Assembly (NCBI RefSeq): GCF_014643915.1
Contig: NZ_BMKE01000014.1
Coordinates: 34,977-98,976 of the forward strand
Origin: Oceanisphaera marina
GTDB lineage: Bacteria; Pseudomonadota; Gammaproteobacteria; Enterobacterales; Aeromonadaceae
Direction of reading: 5' to 3'
DNA length: 64,000 nucleotides
The notes beneath the pieces are model-generated. The model was not told the DNA's origin. It saw only the letters and a program-made list of their open reading frames with translations, and made no database searches. Below, in pieces: positions 25,511-37,174 of this stretch; within the stretch, counting starts at the first letter, position 1, and each line of letters begins with the position of its first letter. A program made the position numbers and the translations under genes.

Positions 25511-27409
25511 TCAAAAGTTTTCATCGGTTGATGTTAATGTTTGATATTTGATGCTGGCCGATGCCTTAAGCGCCTTTAGCAGGCTTTCATAGTCACGCTG
25601 ACCTTGCATGGCCGTTTGATTTTGCTGAATGTTGCTCAGCAGGTCCGAAGCTTCTTGCGGTGTGGTCACCGCGTTCAGCTTCAATACCGCCTGGCTGCCA
25701 TCAACCAGCGCCAAAGAGTGCAGGCTGGGGGCCTGCTCTTGTGGCGCGGCCATGGCAAACAAGGCCATGACAATCGCAGGATCCTGCTCGCTGTCACGAG
25801 TGATGCCCTTGAGTTCGGTCATGGTCAGGTTGTGCTCTGCCAGCCAGTCTGCCTGTTCGCCAACGGCCCATGCTTGCTGCAACTCGGCGGCAGCCTGAGC
25901 TGCTAATTCACGTATTTTTGCCGCTTTAGCCAACTCGCGAGCCTGTTCGCTCACTTCATCAAACTCACGCACGGCAGCGGCTCTGTAGTCGGTAACATGC
26001 AGTACAAGCGCCTTGTTATCGCCCAGTTCAATCACTTGTGAATTCATGGCTTGATTACGCAGGTCTTCTGAAAAAGCGACTGTTAGTACGCGAGCATCAT
26101 TAATGGCGGCCGGTGCGTCTTCTGTCGAGAAGTAATCGGTAGACACTATGGTCAAGCCCAGTTCGTCCGCGGCAACGTCCAGCGAGTCCGGAAACTCGAA
26201 CGTCAGCTCGGCCAACCGCTGCTCTTGCTCATAAAAAGCATTGCCAGCCTGTTCTTGCGCTAAATGAGCGGCAATGGCTTCACGTACTTCGGCCAGCGGC
26301 TTGGTTTTGGCGTCACGCTTGTCCAGCAAGGTGATCAGGTGAAAGCCGAACTCGCTCTCTACCACGTCAGACACGTCACCGGTTTTGTTCAGCGCAAATG
26401 CTGCTTTATCGAAAGCCGGATCCAGAGTGCCCTGCTCCATCCACTCCAGTTCACCACCATTGGCACCGGAGAACACATCGTCCGACTCGGCCTGGGCCAG
26501 TTCGGCAAATGACTCACCCGCACTCAAACGTTCGCGAATGGCTTGCAGCTTCTCTTCTGCTCCTTCGCTCTTGTTCAGCATGATGTGCGCTACCCTGCGT
26601 TGTTCCGGCTGACTGTAGGCACTTAAATTGGCCTGATATTCAGCATCAATGGCGGCTTCATCCACCTTGACTGCCGCCTGGGTGCTGGCATCCAGCAGCA
26701 GGTAATTCACTTTTACCTGCTCTGGGCGATTAAATTGTTCGGTATGCTGCTGATAATAGGCCTTGATCTCATCATCACTGAGGCTGACGTTGGCGTTAAA
26801 CGCAGCCAGTGGCAGACGCACCAGTTCACCGTCACGCTGCTGGCGGCTTAACCTATCCAGCAAACCGGCTTCGGCTTCCAGAGTAAAGCTCGAGCCAATG
26901 ACCGCATTCAATAACAACTGGCGACTCAGATCCTGGCGTACATTGTCTCGCAGCTGTTCGGCACTGATGCCACTGCGCGCCAGTAACTGCTGATAACGCT
27001 CATTATTGAACTGATTGTCTTGCTGAAACTCCGGCAAGGCGCGAATGGCGTTGCGCACTTGCTGATCACTGGCATAAAGGTCCAACTCTGCCACTTTCTG
27101 GTCAATCAGGCGTTGTTCTATCAGTTGCTCCAGTACAGAACGGCGTAACTGTTCTACGTACAAGGGGTCACCCAGCAGTTCACTGAATTGCGGGCCCAAT
27201 TGGCTTTCCAGCCGGCTGCGTTCATTGCGATAGGCATTTTCCAGCATCTGGGCTGTGATTTCATCGCCATTCACTTCGGCGGCAATCTCGGCCTTGGGCT
27301 GAGATACATAGCTGCCAACCCCTGCGAGGGCAAAAGATAAAATAATCAATATCAGAATGACTTTAGAAACGGTGCCCTGGGCGCCTGCTCTTAGTTTGTC
27401 AAAAAACAT
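25511..27409 (-). CDS. ppiD: Peptidyl-prolyl isomerase D, periplasmic chaperone
   Basis: A 632-residue inner-membrane-anchored chaperone. A single helix (~residues 13-34) follows a short cytoplasmic N-terminus. SurA-N-like regions come next, then a parvulin domain at ~265-360 with 'QRRVAHIMLN' and 'GGELEWMEQGTLDPAFDKAAF...VVESEFGFHLITLLDK'. PpiD works at the SecYEG exit on newly translocated proteins. It lies downstream of hupB in the conserved lon-hupB-ppiD order, separated by a terminator. Confidence 0.95.
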   Translation of the reverse strand: MFFDKLRAGAQGTVSKVILILIILSFALAGVGSYVSQPKAEIAAEVNGDEITAQMLENAYRNERSRLESQLGPQFSELLGDPLYVEQLRRSVLEQLIEQRLIDQKVAELDLYASDQQVRNAIRALPEFQQDNQFNNERYQQLLARSGISAEQLRDNVRQDLSRQLLLNAVIGSSFTLEAEAGLLDRLSRQQRDGELVRLPLAAFNANVSLSDDEIKAYYQQHTEQFNRPEQVKVNYLLLDASTQAAVKVDEAAIDAEYQANLSAYSQPEQRRVAHIMLNKSEGAEEKLQAIRERLSAGESFAELAQAESDDVFSGANGGELEWMEQGTLDPAFDKAAFALNKTGDVSDVVESEFGFHLITLLDKRDAKTKPLAEVREAIAAHLAQEQAGNAFYEQEQRLAELTFEFPDSLDVAADELGLTIVSTDYFSTEDAPAAINDARVLTVAFSEDLRNQAMNSQVIELGDNKALVLHVTDYRAAAVREFDEVSEQARELAKAAKIRELAAQAAAELQQAWAVGEQADWLAEHNLTMTELKGITRDSEQDPAIVMALFAMAAPQEQAPSLHSLALVDGSQAVLKLNAVTTPQEASDLLSNIQQNQTAMQGQRDYESLLKALKASASIKYQTLTSTDENF

Positions 27410-27451
27410 AAGCTGTCTTTACTCCCACTAGAGGGGTGTGTGTCGTAATCG

Positions 27452-27478
27452 AAAAAAAAGCGCACCGAGTTGATGCGC
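27452..27478 (-). terminator. Terminator after hupB
   Basis: On the minus strand GCGCA/TGCGC forms a stem with a 9-base loop, followed by eight T residues. Confidence 0.75.
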
Positions 27479-27524
27479 CTTTCAAGTCATGGCTTAACGG
27501 ACCAAAAGCCCGGCACCAGATATA

Positions 27525-27797
27525 TTAGTTTACCGCGTCTTTCAGCGTTTTACCGGCTTTGAAGCCCGGTGTTTTGGCAGCAGCAATCTCGATGGCAGCA
27601 CCGGTTTGCGGGTTACGGCCGGTACGAGCGGCGCGCTCGCGCACAGAAAAAGTACCAAAGCCGACCAAAGATACTTGCTCGCCTTCTTTCAGCGTCTCGG
27701 TAATAGATTCAACAAAGGCATCCAAGGCACGGCCAGCAGCTGCTTTGGTGATGTCGGCGCCGTCGGCGATCTTGTCGATCAGTTGAGATTTATTCAC
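27525..27797 (-). CDS. hupB: DNA-binding protein HU-beta
   Basis: A 90-residue HU subunit with the IHF/HU signature '[21 protein letters not shown]', including the Arg-rich DNA-clasping arm and Pro in 'NPQTG'. The GTG start (giving MNKSQLIDK, the exact E. coli register and length) has AAGGGG at eight bases. The ATG two codons earlier is too close to that site and probably not used. HU bends and compacts DNA and supports replication and recombination. Confidence 0.96.
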   Translation of the reverse strand: MNKSQLIDKIADGADITKAAAGRALDAFVESITETLKEGEQVSLVGFGTFSVRERAARTGRNPQTGAAIEIAAAKTPGFKAGKTLKDAVN

Positions 27798-28011
27798 AGT
27801 CATTCCCCTTGTCGTTGATACGTTGCTTTTGTGAAGCAACCCTTCGATATTGTTATTGATTAATGGATGGCAAGGCCCCAAAACAAGGCTGATGCCTATT
27901 GGCTAACGTCCGATGCCATCCATGTCGCAAGCGTAGCCAAATAATTTTACCCAAGGCTACTGCGACTCAGGGCTGCTGACAAGTCAGAACCGTGAGTTCA
28001 GGCGAAAAAGC

Positions 28012-30363
28012 TTACGCTGACGCCGCAGAAAAGCCCTCGGGTGGCTGTTCCAGTGCCAATTCCAGTACTTCTTCTATCCAACGCACCGGATAAATCTCCA
28101 GCTCTTGTGTAATATTGGCCGGTATTTCTTCCAGGTCACGTTCGTTTTCTTTCGGGATCAACACGCGCTTGATACCACCACGACGCGCCGCCAGCAGTTT
28201 TTCTTTCAGGCCGCCAATGGGCAATACTTCGCCGCGCAGGGTGATCTCGCCGGTCATGGCTACATCGGCTCGCACCGGATTACCCGTCAGGCTGGACACC
28301 AGCGCCGTGCACATGGCCACACCCGCACTTGGGCCGTCTTTCGGGGTAGCGCCTTCCGGCACGTGCACATGAATATCACGTTTTTCGTGAAAGTCGCTGT
28401 TAATCCGCCACTTGTCGGCACGAGAACGTACCACTGTCATGGCGGCCTGCACCGACTCTTTCATGACGTCACCCAAAGAACCTGTATACGCCAGTTTACC
28501 TTTGCCGGGCACGTTAGCCACCTCTATGGTGAGCAGCTCGCCCCCCACTTCGGTCCACGCCAGGCCGGTTACCTGACCTATCTGGTTGTGCTCTTCGGCC
28601 TTGCCGTAGTCAAAGCGTTGCACGCCCAGATATTTTTTCAGGTTCTCTTGAGTGATAACGACCTGTTTGATGTCTTTATTGAGCAATATTTCCTTCACTG
28701 CCTTGCGGCACAGCTTGGAGATATCGCGCTCCAGGCTACGCACACCCGCTTCCCGAGTGTAGTAGCGGATGATGCCGATAATGGCGGAATCTTCCACCAC
28801 TATTTCGCTTTCCTTCAACCCGTTGCGGCTGATTTGCTTGGACAGCAGGTGGTTTTTGGCTATGTTCAGTTTTTCGTCTTCGGTGTAGCCCGACAGCCGG
28901 ATCACTTCCATCCGATCCAGTAGCGGACCCGGAATATGCATGGAGTTGGAGGTGGCTACGAACATCACGTCCGACAGGTCATAATCCACTTCCAGATAGT
29001 GATCGTTAAAGCTGTGGTTCTGCTCCGGATCCAGCACTTCGAGCAGCGCCGATGCCGGGTCGCCACGCATGTCGGACGCCATCTTGTCGATTTCATCGAG
29101 CAGGAACAGCGGATTGCGAACGCCCACCTTGGCCATTTTCTGGATTAATTTACCCGGCATGGAACCAATATAGGTACGGCGATGACCGCGAATTTCCGCT
29201 TCATCCCGTACGCCGCCCAGTGCCATGCGTACATATTTGCGCCCGGTGGCCTTGGCTATAGACTGTCCCAGCGAGGTTTTACCTACACCGGGAGGCCCCA
29301 CCAGACACAAGATAGGCCCTTTAAGCTTGCTGGTCCGGCTTTGTACTGCCAGATACTCGATGATGCGTTCTTTGACCTTTTCCAGACCATAGTGATCGGC
29401 ATCCAGGGTTTCTTCTGCCTTGGCCAGGTCTTTTTTCACCTTGGATTTTTTCTTCCAGGGCACCGCAATCATCCAGTCGATGTAGCCACGTACCACTGTG
29501 GCTTCCGCCGACATGGGCGACATCATCTTCAGTTTGGCCAGCTCGGCGTCGGTTTTCTGCCGTGCTTCTTCGGTCATGCCCGCGTCTTCAATTTTCTGCT
29601 GTAACGCTTCAAATTCATCGGGCACATCATCCATCTCGCCCAGCTCTTTCTGGATGGCCTTCATTTGCTCGTTGAGATAGTACTCGCGCTGGCTTTTTTC
29701 CATCTGCTTTTTAACGCGGGCACGAATACGACGCTCCACCTGCAGCACGTCGATTTCCGATTCCATCATGGCCATCAGATATTCGAGGCGTTCGCCAACC
29801 TGTGCCACTTCCAGCACCTTCTGCTTGTCTTCCAGCTTCAGGGGCATGTGAGCAGCCATGGTGTCGGCCAGGCGTGCAGCATCTTCAATCGCCGACAACG
29901 AGGTCAGTACTTCGGGCGGGATCTTCTTGTTGAGCTTGATGTAGTTTTCAAACTGGGTGATGGCCGAGCGAACCAGTACTTCCTGTTCGCGTTCGTCCAG
30001 CGCCTCGGTTTCAAGGTACTGGGCCTCGGCAATGAAATAGCCGTCTTCTTCGCGCAGGTTTTCCATGCGCGCCCGCTGGCCACCCTCAACCAGCACCTTG
30101 ACGGTGCCGTCGGGCAGTTTCAGCAGCTGCAGTATGTTGGCAACGGTACCTACCTGATAGAGATCGTCAGCCACCGGATCGTCGGTGCCTGCTTCTTTCT
30201 GTGCAATCAGCAGTACTTTCTTGTCCTGGTCCATGGCTGCTTCTAAACAGCGGATGGACTTTTCCCGTCCCACAAACAGTGGAATCACCATATGAGGGTA
30301 TACCACCACGTCACGGAGAGGCAGAACGGGGGTATCGATGCGTTCGGAACGCTCTAGGGTCAT
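28012..30363 (-). CDS. lon: ATP-dependent protease Lon
   Basis: A 783-residue AAA+ protease (E. coli: 784). The N-terminal substrate domain starts '[22 protein letters not shown]'. The ATPase has Walker [10 protein letters not shown] and Walker B '[10 protein letters not shown]'. The serine-lysine protease domain has catalytic Ser in '[11 protein letters not shown]' and Lys in '[10 protein letters not shown]'. Lon degrades misfolded proteins and regulators. The ATG has GAGAGGA at six bases; the open frame extends 28 codons further into the heat-shock promoter region. Located between clpX and hupB, as is usual. Confidence 0.97.
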   Translation of the reverse strand: MTLERSERIDTPVLPLRDVVVYPHMVIPLFVGREKSIRCLEAAMDQDKKVLLIAQKEAGTDDPVADDLYQVGTVANILQLLKLPDGTVKVLVEGGQRARMENLREEDGYFIAEAQYLETEALDEREQEVLVRSAITQFENYIKLNKKIPPEVLTSLSAIEDAARLADTMAAHMPLKLEDKQKVLEVAQVGERLEYLMAMMESEIDVLQVERRIRARVKKQMEKSQREYYLNEQMKAIQKELGEMDDVPDEFEALQQKIEDAGMTEEARQKTDAELAKLKMMSPMSAEATVVRGYIDWMIAVPWKKKSKVKKDLAKAEETLDADHYGLEKVKERIIEYLAVQSRTSKLKGPILCLVGPPGVGKTSLGQSIAKATGRKYVRMALGGVRDEAEIRGHRRTYIGSMPGKLIQKMAKVGVRNPLFLLDEIDKMASDMRGDPASALLEVLDPEQNHSFNDHYLEVDYDLSDVMFVATSNSMHIPGPLLDRMEVIRLSGYTEDEKLNIAKNHLLSKQISRNGLKESEIVVEDSAIIGIIRYYTREAGVRSLERDISKLCRKAVKEILLNKDIKQVVITQENLKKYLGVQRFDYGKAEEHNQIGQVTGLAWTEVGGELLTIEVANVPGKGKLAYTGSLGDVMKESVQAAMTVVRSRADKWRINSDFHEKRDIHVHVPEGATPKDGPSAGVAMCTALVSSLTGNPVRADVAMTGEITLRGEVLPIGGLKEKLLAARRGGIKRVLIPKENERDLEEIPANITQELEIYPVRWIEEVLELALEQPPEGFSAASA

Positions 30364-30407
30364 AGTGTCCTCTCGGCTTGAATGCAATGAAATAGCGCTT
30401 GAGCAGT

Positions 30408-30435
30408 ATATGGGGGTGAGATCAGAAGATTCAAT
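30408..30435 (-). promoter_or_regulatory. Sigma-32 heat-shock promoter of lon
   Basis: On the minus strand ATTGAA-N14-CCCCATAT matches the RpoH consensus (CTTGAA, 13-15 bases, CCCCATNT) with a perfect -10. It lies about 45-70 bases upstream of the lon ATG. Confidence 0.78.
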
Positions 30436-30454
30436 CGTTGAACACATAAAAACA

Positions 30455-30479
30455 GAAAAAGGGGCATAAAGCCCCTTTT
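30455..30479 (-). terminator. Terminator after clpX
   Basis: AAAAGGGGC-ATAAA-GCCCCTTTT hairpin. On the minus strand it is followed by T-rich sequence, separating clpX from the lon promoter. Confidence 0.78.
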
Positions 30480-30564
30480 AACCGGTCAAAAATGACGCAT
30501 TTTCGTGACCGGACCCGCCAATTGGCATTTTCAGGTCCGAGACAATCAGGCGCCAGGTACGCTA

Positions 30565-31845
30565 TCAGTCACCCGAAGCGGCCTGGTTTTCCCCTTTCTG
30601 ATAAATCAGCAACGGGGTCGACTCACCTTTAATCACGGTTTCATCTACCACTACCTTGGCCACATCCGCTTGCGTCGGCAAATCGTACATGGTGTCCAGC
30701 AGTACCGCTTCTACAATCGAGCGCAAGCCACGAGCACCGGTTTTACGTTCCATGGCCTTGTGGGCAATGGCGCGCAGGGCGTCGTCACGAAACTCCAGTT
30801 CAACGTCTTCCAACGCGAACAGGGCTCCATACTGCTTGGTGAGCGCGTTTTTCGGCTCGGACAGTATTTGCACCAGGGCGGCTTCATCCAGCTCGGTCAA
30901 GGTGGCAACCACGGGCAGACGACCGATAAACTCGGGGATCAGACCATATTTCACCAAATCTTCCGGCTCAACCTGAGTAAAAATCTGACTCAGTGAGCTG
31001 CTGTTGTCTTTCGACTTCACATCGGCACCAAAGCCGATGCCGGTGCCCTTGTCCATGCGCTGCTCGATAACCTTGTCGAGTCCGGCAAAGGCACCACCAC
31101 AGATAAAGAGTATTTTGGAGGTGTCGACCTGCAAAAACTCCTGCTGTGGATGCTTGCGACCACCTTGAGGCGGTACCGACGCAACCGTGCCCTCAATCAG
31201 CTTCAGCAGAGCCTGCTGAACCCCTTCACCCGATACGTCACGGGTAATGGACGGATTGTCGGACTTGCGGGAAATCTTGTCGATTTCATCGATATAGACG
31301 ATGCCGCGCTGGGCTTTTTCTACATCGTAATCGCATTTTTGCAGCAGCTTCTGGATGATGTTTTCAACATCTTCACCCACATAACCGGCTTCGGTCAGGG
31401 TGGTGGCATCCGCCATGGTGAAAGGCACATCCAGCAAACGGGCCAGGGTTTCAGCCAGCAGGGTTTTACCGCAACCGGTAGGACCAATCAGCAGTATGTT
31501 GGACTTGCCCAGTTCAACGCCGTCTGTGGTACCTGCATTGCGCAACCGCTTGTAGTGGTTATACACGGCAACGGCCAGCACTTTTTTCGCATGATCCTGG
31601 CCAATGACATAGTCATCCAGGTTGGCGCGAATTTCATGTGGCGTCGGCAGTGCGTCGCCCTCTTGCTTGGGCGAAATATCCTTGATTTCTTCCCGAATGA
31701 TATCTTCGCACAGCTCGACACATTCGTCACAAATGTAGACGGAAGGGCCGGCAATGAGCTTGCGCACTTCGTGTTGGCTTTTACCACAAAAAGAACAGTA
31801 CAACAGCTTGCCGCCGTCCCCTTCGCCCTTGCGTTTTTCTGTCAT
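30565..31845 (-). CDS. clpX: ClpXP protease ATPase subunit ClpX
   Basis: A 426-residue AAA+ unfoldase. The N-terminal C4 zinc domain has '[19 protein letters not shown]...[10 protein letters not shown]'. Walker A is GPTGCGKT, Walker B '[10 protein letters not shown]', the pore loop is 'AGYVGEDVE', and sensor/Arg-finger regions follow. The IGF-type loop that docks on ClpP is visible near '[10 protein letters not shown]'. It recognises ssrA- and motif-tagged proteins and feeds them to ClpP, encoded immediately upstream. Confidence 0.97.
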   Translation of the reverse strand: MTEKRKGEGDGGKLLYCSFCGKSQHEVRKLIAGPSVYICDECVELCEDIIREEIKDISPKQEGDALPTPHEIRANLDDYVIGQDHAKKVLAVAVYNHYKRLRNAGTTDGVELGKSNILLIGPTGCGKTLLAETLARLLDVPFTMADATTLTEAGYVGEDVENIIQKLLQKCDYDVEKAQRGIVYIDEIDKISRKSDNPSITRDVSGEGVQQALLKLIEGTVASVPPQGGRKHPQQEFLQVDTSKILFICGGAFAGLDKVIEQRMDKGTGIGFGADVKSKDNSSSLSQIFTQVEPEDLVKYGLIPEFIGRLPVVATLTELDEAALVQILSEPKNALTKQYGALFALEDVELEFRDDALRAIAHKAMERKTGARGLRSIVEAVLLDTMYDLPTQADVAKVVVDETVIKGESTPLLIYQKGENQAASGD

Positions 31846-31927
31846 TCAGTCACCTCATATGCGTACAGGCTGAGGAGTGCCCGACTCACCCTATCTAAAG
31901 AGTGTACAGCACCCCGCCCCGCTTTGC

Positions 31928-32551
31928 TCAATCGCGCTTGAACAGCACCTCGTCAACCAGGCCGTATTCTTTGGCCTGATCGGCAGACATGAAGTTGTCA
32001 CGGTCGGTATCGCGTTCAATAATCGACAGATCCTGACCGGTATGTTTGGCCAGCAGACGATTGAGCTTTTCTTTAATGTAGAGAATCTCTTTGGCGTGGA
32101 TTTGAATATCCGACGCCTGCCCCTGGAAACCACCCAGTGGCTGATGGATCATCACCCGGCTGTTCGGCAGCACGAAGCGCTTGCCTTCGGCACCGCCCGC
32201 CAGCAAAAAGGCGCCCATGGAAGCGGCTTGCCCCATGCACACGGTACTGACGTTGGGCTTGATAAACTGCATGGTGTCGTAAATCGACATGCCGGCAGTC
32301 ACAGAGCCACCCGGTGAGTTGATATACAAATAGATGTCTTTTTCCGGGTTTTCCGACTCCAGAAACAGCAACTGAGCACAGATCAGGTTGGCCATGTGGT
32401 CTTCAACCTGGCCGGTCAGAAAAATCACCCGCTCTTTCAGCAAGCGAGAATAGATATCATAAGAACGCTCACCCTTGGCAGTTTGCTCTACCACCATGGG
32501 AATGAGAGCAGCCAGGGGCCCGTTCGTCATCGAATCATGCATATTTGACAT
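31928..32551 (-). CDS. clpP: ATP-dependent Clp protease proteolytic subunit
   Basis: A 207-residue serine peptidase with catalytic Ser111 (GQAASMG), His136 (MIHQPLGG) and an Asp near 185. The N-terminal ~14 residues are probably a propeptide, as in E. coli. It forms the tetradecameric barrel capped by ClpX or ClpA. It follows tig with a terminator-like hairpin between, and precedes clpX by 82 bases. Confidence 0.97.
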   Translation of the reverse strand: MSNMHDSMTNGPLAALIPMVVEQTAKGERSYDIYSRLLKERVIFLTGQVEDHMANLICAQLLFLESENPEKDIYLYINSPGGSVTAGMSIYDTMQFIKPNVSTVCMGQAASMGAFLLAGGAEGKRFVLPNSRVMIHQPLGGFQGQASDIQIHAKEILYIKEKLNRLLAKHTGQDLSIIERDTDRDNFMSADQAKEYGLVDEVLFKRD

Positions 32552-32564
32552 AAGATATTGTCCC

Positions 32565-32603
32565 TAAAACAAAATGGCCCGAGTGCACTTACACTAGGGC
32601 CAT
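32565..32603 (-). terminator. Hairpin terminator between tig and clpP
   Basis: On the minus strand ATGGCCC/GGGCCAT with a 16-base loop is followed by TTTTGTTTT, close to the clpP start. It probably acts as a partial terminator for tig. Confidence 0.65.
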
Positions 32604-32639
32604 TATACGCAAGAGCTTAACGCCTAAGTCAACTGGTTA

Positions 32640-33950
32640 TTAAGCGCCAGCGCCTGGCTTGTTCATTAGTTCGTCAAAGCTAACTTGCTTGTCGGTTACT
32701 TTGGCCTGGCTCAGTACGAATTCAATCGCCTGATCTTCGATGGCCAAATTACGCACGTTTTCCAGCATTTCTGGATTTTCGTTGTAATAAGCAACCACTT
32801 CAGCCGGATCTTCATAGGCAGAAGACATGTTGGCGATGATCTCCTGAACCTTGGCATCGTCGGCCTTGATTTCGTTCTGCTTGATCACTTCACCCAGCAG
32901 CAGACCTACGCGTACACGGCGCTCGGCCTGTTCCTGGAACAGCTCGGCAGGCAGTTGTGGTGCGTTTTTCGGATCCATGCCACCAAAACGCTGCAGCGCT
33001 TGCTTGCGCAGTGTTTCAATTTCATTGTCGATCAGTGATTTTGGCACATCAACCGGATTTTGCTCCAGCAGACCGTCAATCACCTGCTCTTTAACAGAGG
33101 CTTTCAGAGCCTGGGCCAGTTCACGGTCCATGTTCTTGCGCACTTCTGCTTTCAGGCCGTCAACGGCGCCATCGGCAATGCCGAAACGCTTGACGAATTC
33201 TTCGGTCAGCTCAGGCAACTGCTGGGCTTCTACCTTGGTCACGGCAATGGCGAACTGGGCCGGCTTGCCTTTCAGGTTTTCGGCGTGATATTCCTCGGGG
33301 AAAGTCACTTCCAGAGTAAAGTCGTCACCCACTTTCTTGCCCATCAGGCCTTCTTCGAAGCCCGGGATCATGCGGCCGGAACCCAATACCAGAACGAAGT
33401 CTTCGGCGGCGCCGCCTTCAAACTCTTCACCGTCTACCGAGCCCACGAAGTTCATGGTTACACGGTCGTCAGTGGTGGCTTCACGCTCAACGGCAGTCCA
33501 GTCGGCGTGCTGCTTGCGCAGGGTTTCGATCATCTTGTCCAGATCGGCGTCTTGTACTTCAGCCTGTGGCTTCTCTACAGTAACGGCGTCCAGACCTTTT
33601 ACTTCCACTTCTGGATACACTTCGAACGTGGCGGTAAAGGTAAAGTCCTGGCCGGCTTTCAGTGCAGACGGTGCCATGGTTGGCATGCCAGCCGGGTTCA
33701 GCTTTTCGCTGATCACGGCTTCAAAGAAGTTACGCTGCATCAAATCGCCAGCAACATCTTCTGCTACCGAGGCACCAAACATTTTCTTGATAACGGTCAG
33801 CGGCGCTTTGCCTGGACGGAAACCGTCGATACGACGGGTTTTAGCCAGTTGACGCAGGCGGCTGTTTACTTCGCCTTCTACCTTGTCGGCAGGTACGGTA
33901 ATGGTCAGGCGGCGCTCCAGGCCTTGAGTCGTTTCTACTGAAACTTGCAT
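32640..33950 (-). CDS. tig: Trigger factor
   Basis: A 436-residue ribosome-bound chaperone with peptidyl-prolyl isomerase activity. The N-terminal ribosome-binding signature is 'GFRPGKAP' (~residue 45). An FKBP-type domain (~160-240) includes '[19 protein letters not shown]' and '[15 protein letters not shown]'. A helical C-terminal arm region completes it. GAGG precedes the ATG. It heads the tig-clpP-clpX-lon-hupB-ppiD block. Confidence 0.97.
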   Translation of the reverse strand: MQVSVETTQGLERRLTITVPADKVEGEVNSRLRQLAKTRRIDGFRPGKAPLTVIKKMFGASVAEDVAGDLMQRNFFEAVISEKLNPAGMPTMAPSALKAGQDFTFTATFEVYPEVEVKGLDAVTVEKPQAEVQDADLDKMIETLRKQHADWTAVEREATTDDRVTMNFVGSVDGEEFEGGAAEDFVLVLGSGRMIPGFEEGLMGKKVGDDFTLEVTFPEEYHAENLKGKPAQFAIAVTKVEAQQLPELTEEFVKRFGIADGAVDGLKAEVRKNMDRELAQALKASVKEQVIDGLLEQNPVDVPKSLIDNEIETLRKQALQRFGGMDPKNAPQLPAELFQEQAERRVRVGLLLGEVIKQNEIKADDAKVQEIIANMSSAYEDPAEVVAYYNENPEMLENVRNLAIEDQAIEFVLSQAKVTDKQVSFDELMNKPGAGA

Positions 33951-34087
33951 TCTTCTACCTCAATTTTCTTCAGCACCTTGGTGCTGACCTGTGATTGATT
34001 TAAAACAGCCTGGGCTGCTTCCTTGAATCTTGATGAAGACAGTGTGTTTTCGCAACAACGCCGTCTTCTTGGCAAATTAGACGCGGC

Positions 34088-34116
34088 ATTATAACTAGGC
34101 ATGCTTGCAGCGTCGA
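34088..34116 (-). promoter_or_regulatory. Sigma-70 promoter of tig
   Basis: On the minus strand TCGACG-N17-TATAAT, with a perfect -10 and four of six -35 bases, gives a leader of about 130 bases for tig. The rest of the 313-base gap between tig and maeA holds only the maeA terminator. Confidence 0.6.
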
Positions 34117-34210
34117 GCATCACTGTGGCTCAGGTTAAGCTATATGAGGCTGAATTTGTGTTTTTCAACAAAAAACCGGCATAAAGTTACTTTTTATTAC
34201 TGCGAAAAGT

Positions 34211-34236
34211 AAAAAGGACATGCCGAAGCATGCCCT
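34211..34236 (-). terminator. Terminator after maeA
   Basis: On the minus strand GGCATGC-TTCG-GCATGTC is followed by CTTTTTAC. The stable TTCG loop and T-run support termination. Confidence 0.8.
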
Positions 34237-34263
34237 TGTTTCACATGACGCCAAATGCCGAGT

Positions 34264-35961
34264 TTAGAAAGAAACGCGACGGTACTGGCGGTATTCAGGC
34301 TGCCAGAAGTTGGCTTCAATAGCTTCATCCAGCGCCGCATCGGAAATTTGCAGTGCATGACCCTGCAACTGGGCGGTTTTGGCGACCATCTTGGCAATCT
34401 GACGGCTCACTTCCTGAATGTCTTTCAATGCTGGCAACAAGGCACCCTCGCCGTTAATCGCCATGGGAGAGGTGGCAGCCAGCGCGCGACTGGCCGACAT
34501 CAGCATGGCGTCGGTTACTCGCTTGGCACCACAGGCCAACACACCCAGACCAATGCCGGGGAAGATGTAGGAGTTGTTGCATTGCGCGATTTCAAACAGC
34601 TTGCCTTTGTACTCTACCGGAGCAAACGGACTGCCGGTGGCAACCAGTGCCTGGCCATCGGTCCAGTTGATAATGTCTTCTGGCGTGGCTTCTACCCGCG
34701 AGGTGGGGTTGGACAGCGGGAACACAATAGGACGCTCGCAATGGGCGTGCATGGTCTGAATCACTTCTTTGGTGAACAGGCCCGGCTGGCCGGATACCCC
34801 GATCAGGATGTCGGGCTTGCCGTTCTGCATGACTTCCAGCAGCGAAATATTCTCGCCGGCGGTCTCCCAGTCGCTGATGTGCTCCAGTGACTGAGCCAGT
34901 GGACGCTGAAAATCAACCAGGTTGGGCATGTTGTCGGTGATCAAACCGAAACGGTCAACCATGAACACCCGCTGGCGGGCTTTTTCATCGCTCAGACCTT
35001 CGGCTTTCATTTGCGCCACAATTTGCTCGGCAATACCACAACCGGCCGAGCCTGAGCCCAGGAAGGCCACTTTTTTCTCGGACAGCTTGCTGCCACTGCC
35101 CTGACAGGCCGCAATCAAGGATCCCAGCGTCACGGCGGCGGTGCCTTGAATGTCATCGTTAAAGCAGCACAATTCGTCTTTATAACGGTTGAGTACCGGC
35201 ATGGCGTTTTTCTGTGCAAAATCTTCAAACTGCAACAGCACATTGGGCCAGCGACGCTTCACTGCCTGAATAAAGGCATCCACGAATTCTTCGTATTCTT
35301 CACCGGTGACCCGCGGGTTGCGCCAGCCCATGTACATGGGATCTTTCAACAACTGAGGGTTATTGGTACCCGCATCCAGCACCACTGGCAGGGTATAGGC
35401 CGGTGAAATACCACCACAGGCGGTATACAAAGACAGCTTGCCGATAGGAATGCCCATGCCGCCGATGCCCTGGTCGCCCAGGCCCAGAATTCGTTCGCCG
35501 TCGGTCACCACAATCACCTTGACGTTACGCTTGGTGGCGTTTTGCAGAATATCGTCGATACGATCACGGTCCGGGTATGAAATAAACAGGCCCCGGGCGC
35601 GACGATAGATGTTGGAGAACTCTTCACACGCCTGACCTACGGTCGGGGTGTAAATAATGGGCATCATGGTGCTCAGGTGATTGTGTACCAAACGATAGAA
35701 CAAGGTTTCGTTGGTATCCTGAATGTTGCGCAGGTAAATGTGCTTGTCGAGATCGTTTTGAAAAGAAGTATATTGCTTATATGCCCGCGATGCCTGCTCT
35801 TCAATCGTTTCGATATTGTGTGGCAACAAACCGTCCAGGTTAAAGGCAATACGTTCATCCTTGGAAAAAGCGCCGCCTTTATTCAGTAACGGCGTTTCTA
35901 GCAGTGCTGGTCCGGCAAAAGGTACATAGAGGGCACGTTTTTCATGATGCGCTTTGGGCAT
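34264..35961 (-). CDS. maeA: NAD-dependent malic enzyme
   Basis: A 565-residue oxidative-decarboxylating malate dehydrogenase (SfcA/MaeA type), converting malate to pyruvate and CO2. '[27 protein letters not shown]' is the N-terminal signature. The dinucleotide fold has '[16 protein letters not shown]'. Metal-site acids lie in '[13 protein letters not shown]' and '[13 protein letters not shown]'. Length matches E. coli SfcA (565). It stands alone between tig and a diguanylate cyclase. Confidence 0.95.
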   Translation of the reverse strand: MPKAHHEKRALYVPFAGPALLETPLLNKGGAFSKDERIAFNLDGLLPHNIETIEEQASRAYKQYTSFQNDLDKHIYLRNIQDTNETLFYRLVHNHLSTMMPIIYTPTVGQACEEFSNIYRRARGLFISYPDRDRIDDILQNATKRNVKVIVVTDGERILGLGDQGIGGMGIPIGKLSLYTACGGISPAYTLPVVLDAGTNNPQLLKDPMYMGWRNPRVTGEEYEEFVDAFIQAVKRRWPNVLLQFEDFAQKNAMPVLNRYKDELCCFNDDIQGTAAVTLGSLIAACQGSGSKLSEKKVAFLGSGSAGCGIAEQIVAQMKAEGLSDEKARQRVFMVDRFGLITDNMPNLVDFQRPLAQSLEHISDWETAGENISLLEVMQNGKPDILIGVSGQPGLFTKEVIQTMHAHCERPIVFPLSNPTSRVEATPEDIINWTDGQALVATGSPFAPVEYKGKLFEIAQCNNSYIFPGIGLGVLACGAKRVTDAMLMSASRALAATSPMAINGEGALLPALKDIQEVSRQIAKMVAKTAQLQGHALQISDAALDEAIEANFWQPEYRQYRRVSF

Positions 35962-36088
35962 AAGACATCTCGCTTAAGTTATTATCCCGCAGGGGAGTTA
36001 TGATTTGAATAAGTAGGGGCTCGCGGCCAGTATAAGCCAAGCCCTCTTATCAAACCACCATCGTCTGAGCCCTTATTCGCCAGTTGTA

Positions 36089-37174
36089 CTAAACATGTGC
36101 GACCACACAGTTACGCCCCTGACTTTTAGCCTCATACAGAGCCTCATCTACCCACAGCAACAGCTCGGTCATATCGCTGTTATGGTGCCCTTCTACCACA
36201 CCGCCACTCAGGGTGACCGTGACTTCACTTTCATCCAGCGGGTTTTCCACCGGCTGGGATTCTACCGCCAGGCGCAAGGTTTCGGCCTTGCGTACCCCCT
36301 GCTCCAGCCGAGTATTGGGCAGCAACACAATAAACTCTTCGCCGCCGTAACGCGCCACCATGGCATCCGGGCCAAAAATGTCCATCAGGGTCATCGCCAC
36401 CCGCACCAGCACCTCATCCCCCATCAGATGGCCGTGTTCGTCATTGATGCGTTTGAATTTGTCCAAGTCGAACAATATCAGGGTGTAAGGCTGATCGGCC
36501 TTACTGTCGTGGCGCACCGCGGCAAATTGCTGCATGAATAAACGACGGTTCATCAGACGGGTAAGCGCATCCCGGGTCGACTCCCGATACAAATCCATCA
36601 GCATGCGCAACTGCCCTGTCTGTACCCAGATCATGGCCAGACTGAAGCAAAGCAACAACCATACCCTATCGATCAGCTTGCCGTTATTGAGGGTGTGCGA
36701 GTCCAGCCAATAATCGGTGGCCAGCACCGCGACCATGATAGTCACGGCTATCCGCACTCCGGAACGGATGGGCAATGGCAACACCGCTAACAGTGCCAGC
36801 AAAAAATAGGGGAACGCCACATAACCTGCCGGCATGGTGGCCACATCGCGAAAGCTCCACAGGCTGACCAGATTGAAGAGCAGCAAAATAATCACCAGCG
36901 CAAACAGCGACAGCACCATCCAGCGGCGATTGAGTTTGCACAGGTAACTGAGCGGTAACAGCGGCGTTAACATGACCCCCGTCATGAGTCGAACTTTCCA
37001 CAACAGCTTGAAATGGGCCGTATCCAGCACCCACCAGTCCACGGCGATCCAACCGGCAATACCAATAATGAGCAGCGTCACCAGCCAACGAAAGCGAACG
37101 GCCACAAAACCAATGCGGATGAGCTTAAAATCCCGAGAGTGACCTTTATCACTCCAGTATTCTTTGAGTTCCAA
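36089..37174 (-). CDS. Membrane-bound diguanylate cyclase
   Basis: A 361-residue protein with about six N-terminal membrane helices (residues ~25-190), followed by a GGDEF domain with 'DLDKFKRINDEHGHLMGD' and active-site GGEEF ('RYGGEEFIVLLPNT'). No RxxD product-inhibition site is visible at the usual distance. The start is TTG, with AAGGGG six bases upstream; the nearby ATG is out of frame. It makes cyclic-di-GMP in response to an unknown membrane signal. Divergent from yffB. Confidence 0.88.
   Translation of the reverse strand: MELKEYWSDKGHSRDFKLIRIGFVAVRFRWLVTLLIIGIAGWIAVDWWVLDTAHFKLLWKVRLMTGVMLTPLLPLSYLCKLNRRWMVLSLFALVIILLLFNLVSLWSFRDVATMPAGYVAFPYFLLALLAVLPLPIRSGVRIAVTIMVAVLATDYWLDSHTLNNGKLIDRVWLLLCFSLAMIWVQTGQLRMLMDLYRESTRDALTRLMNRRLFMQQFAAVRHDSKADQPYTLILFDLDKFKRINDEHGHLMGDEVLVRVAMTLMDIFGPDAMVARYGGEEFIVLLPNTRLEQGVRKAETLRLAVESQPVENPLDESEVTVTLSGGVVEGHHNSDMTELLLWVDEALYEAKSQGRNCVVAHV

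Noticed and set aside
28105-30246. Long plus-strand open frames opposite lon, clpX and tig
   Set aside because: They mirror well-conserved minus-strand genes, have low-complexity His/Gln/Phe-rich composition, and lack ribosome sites; they are antisense shadows.
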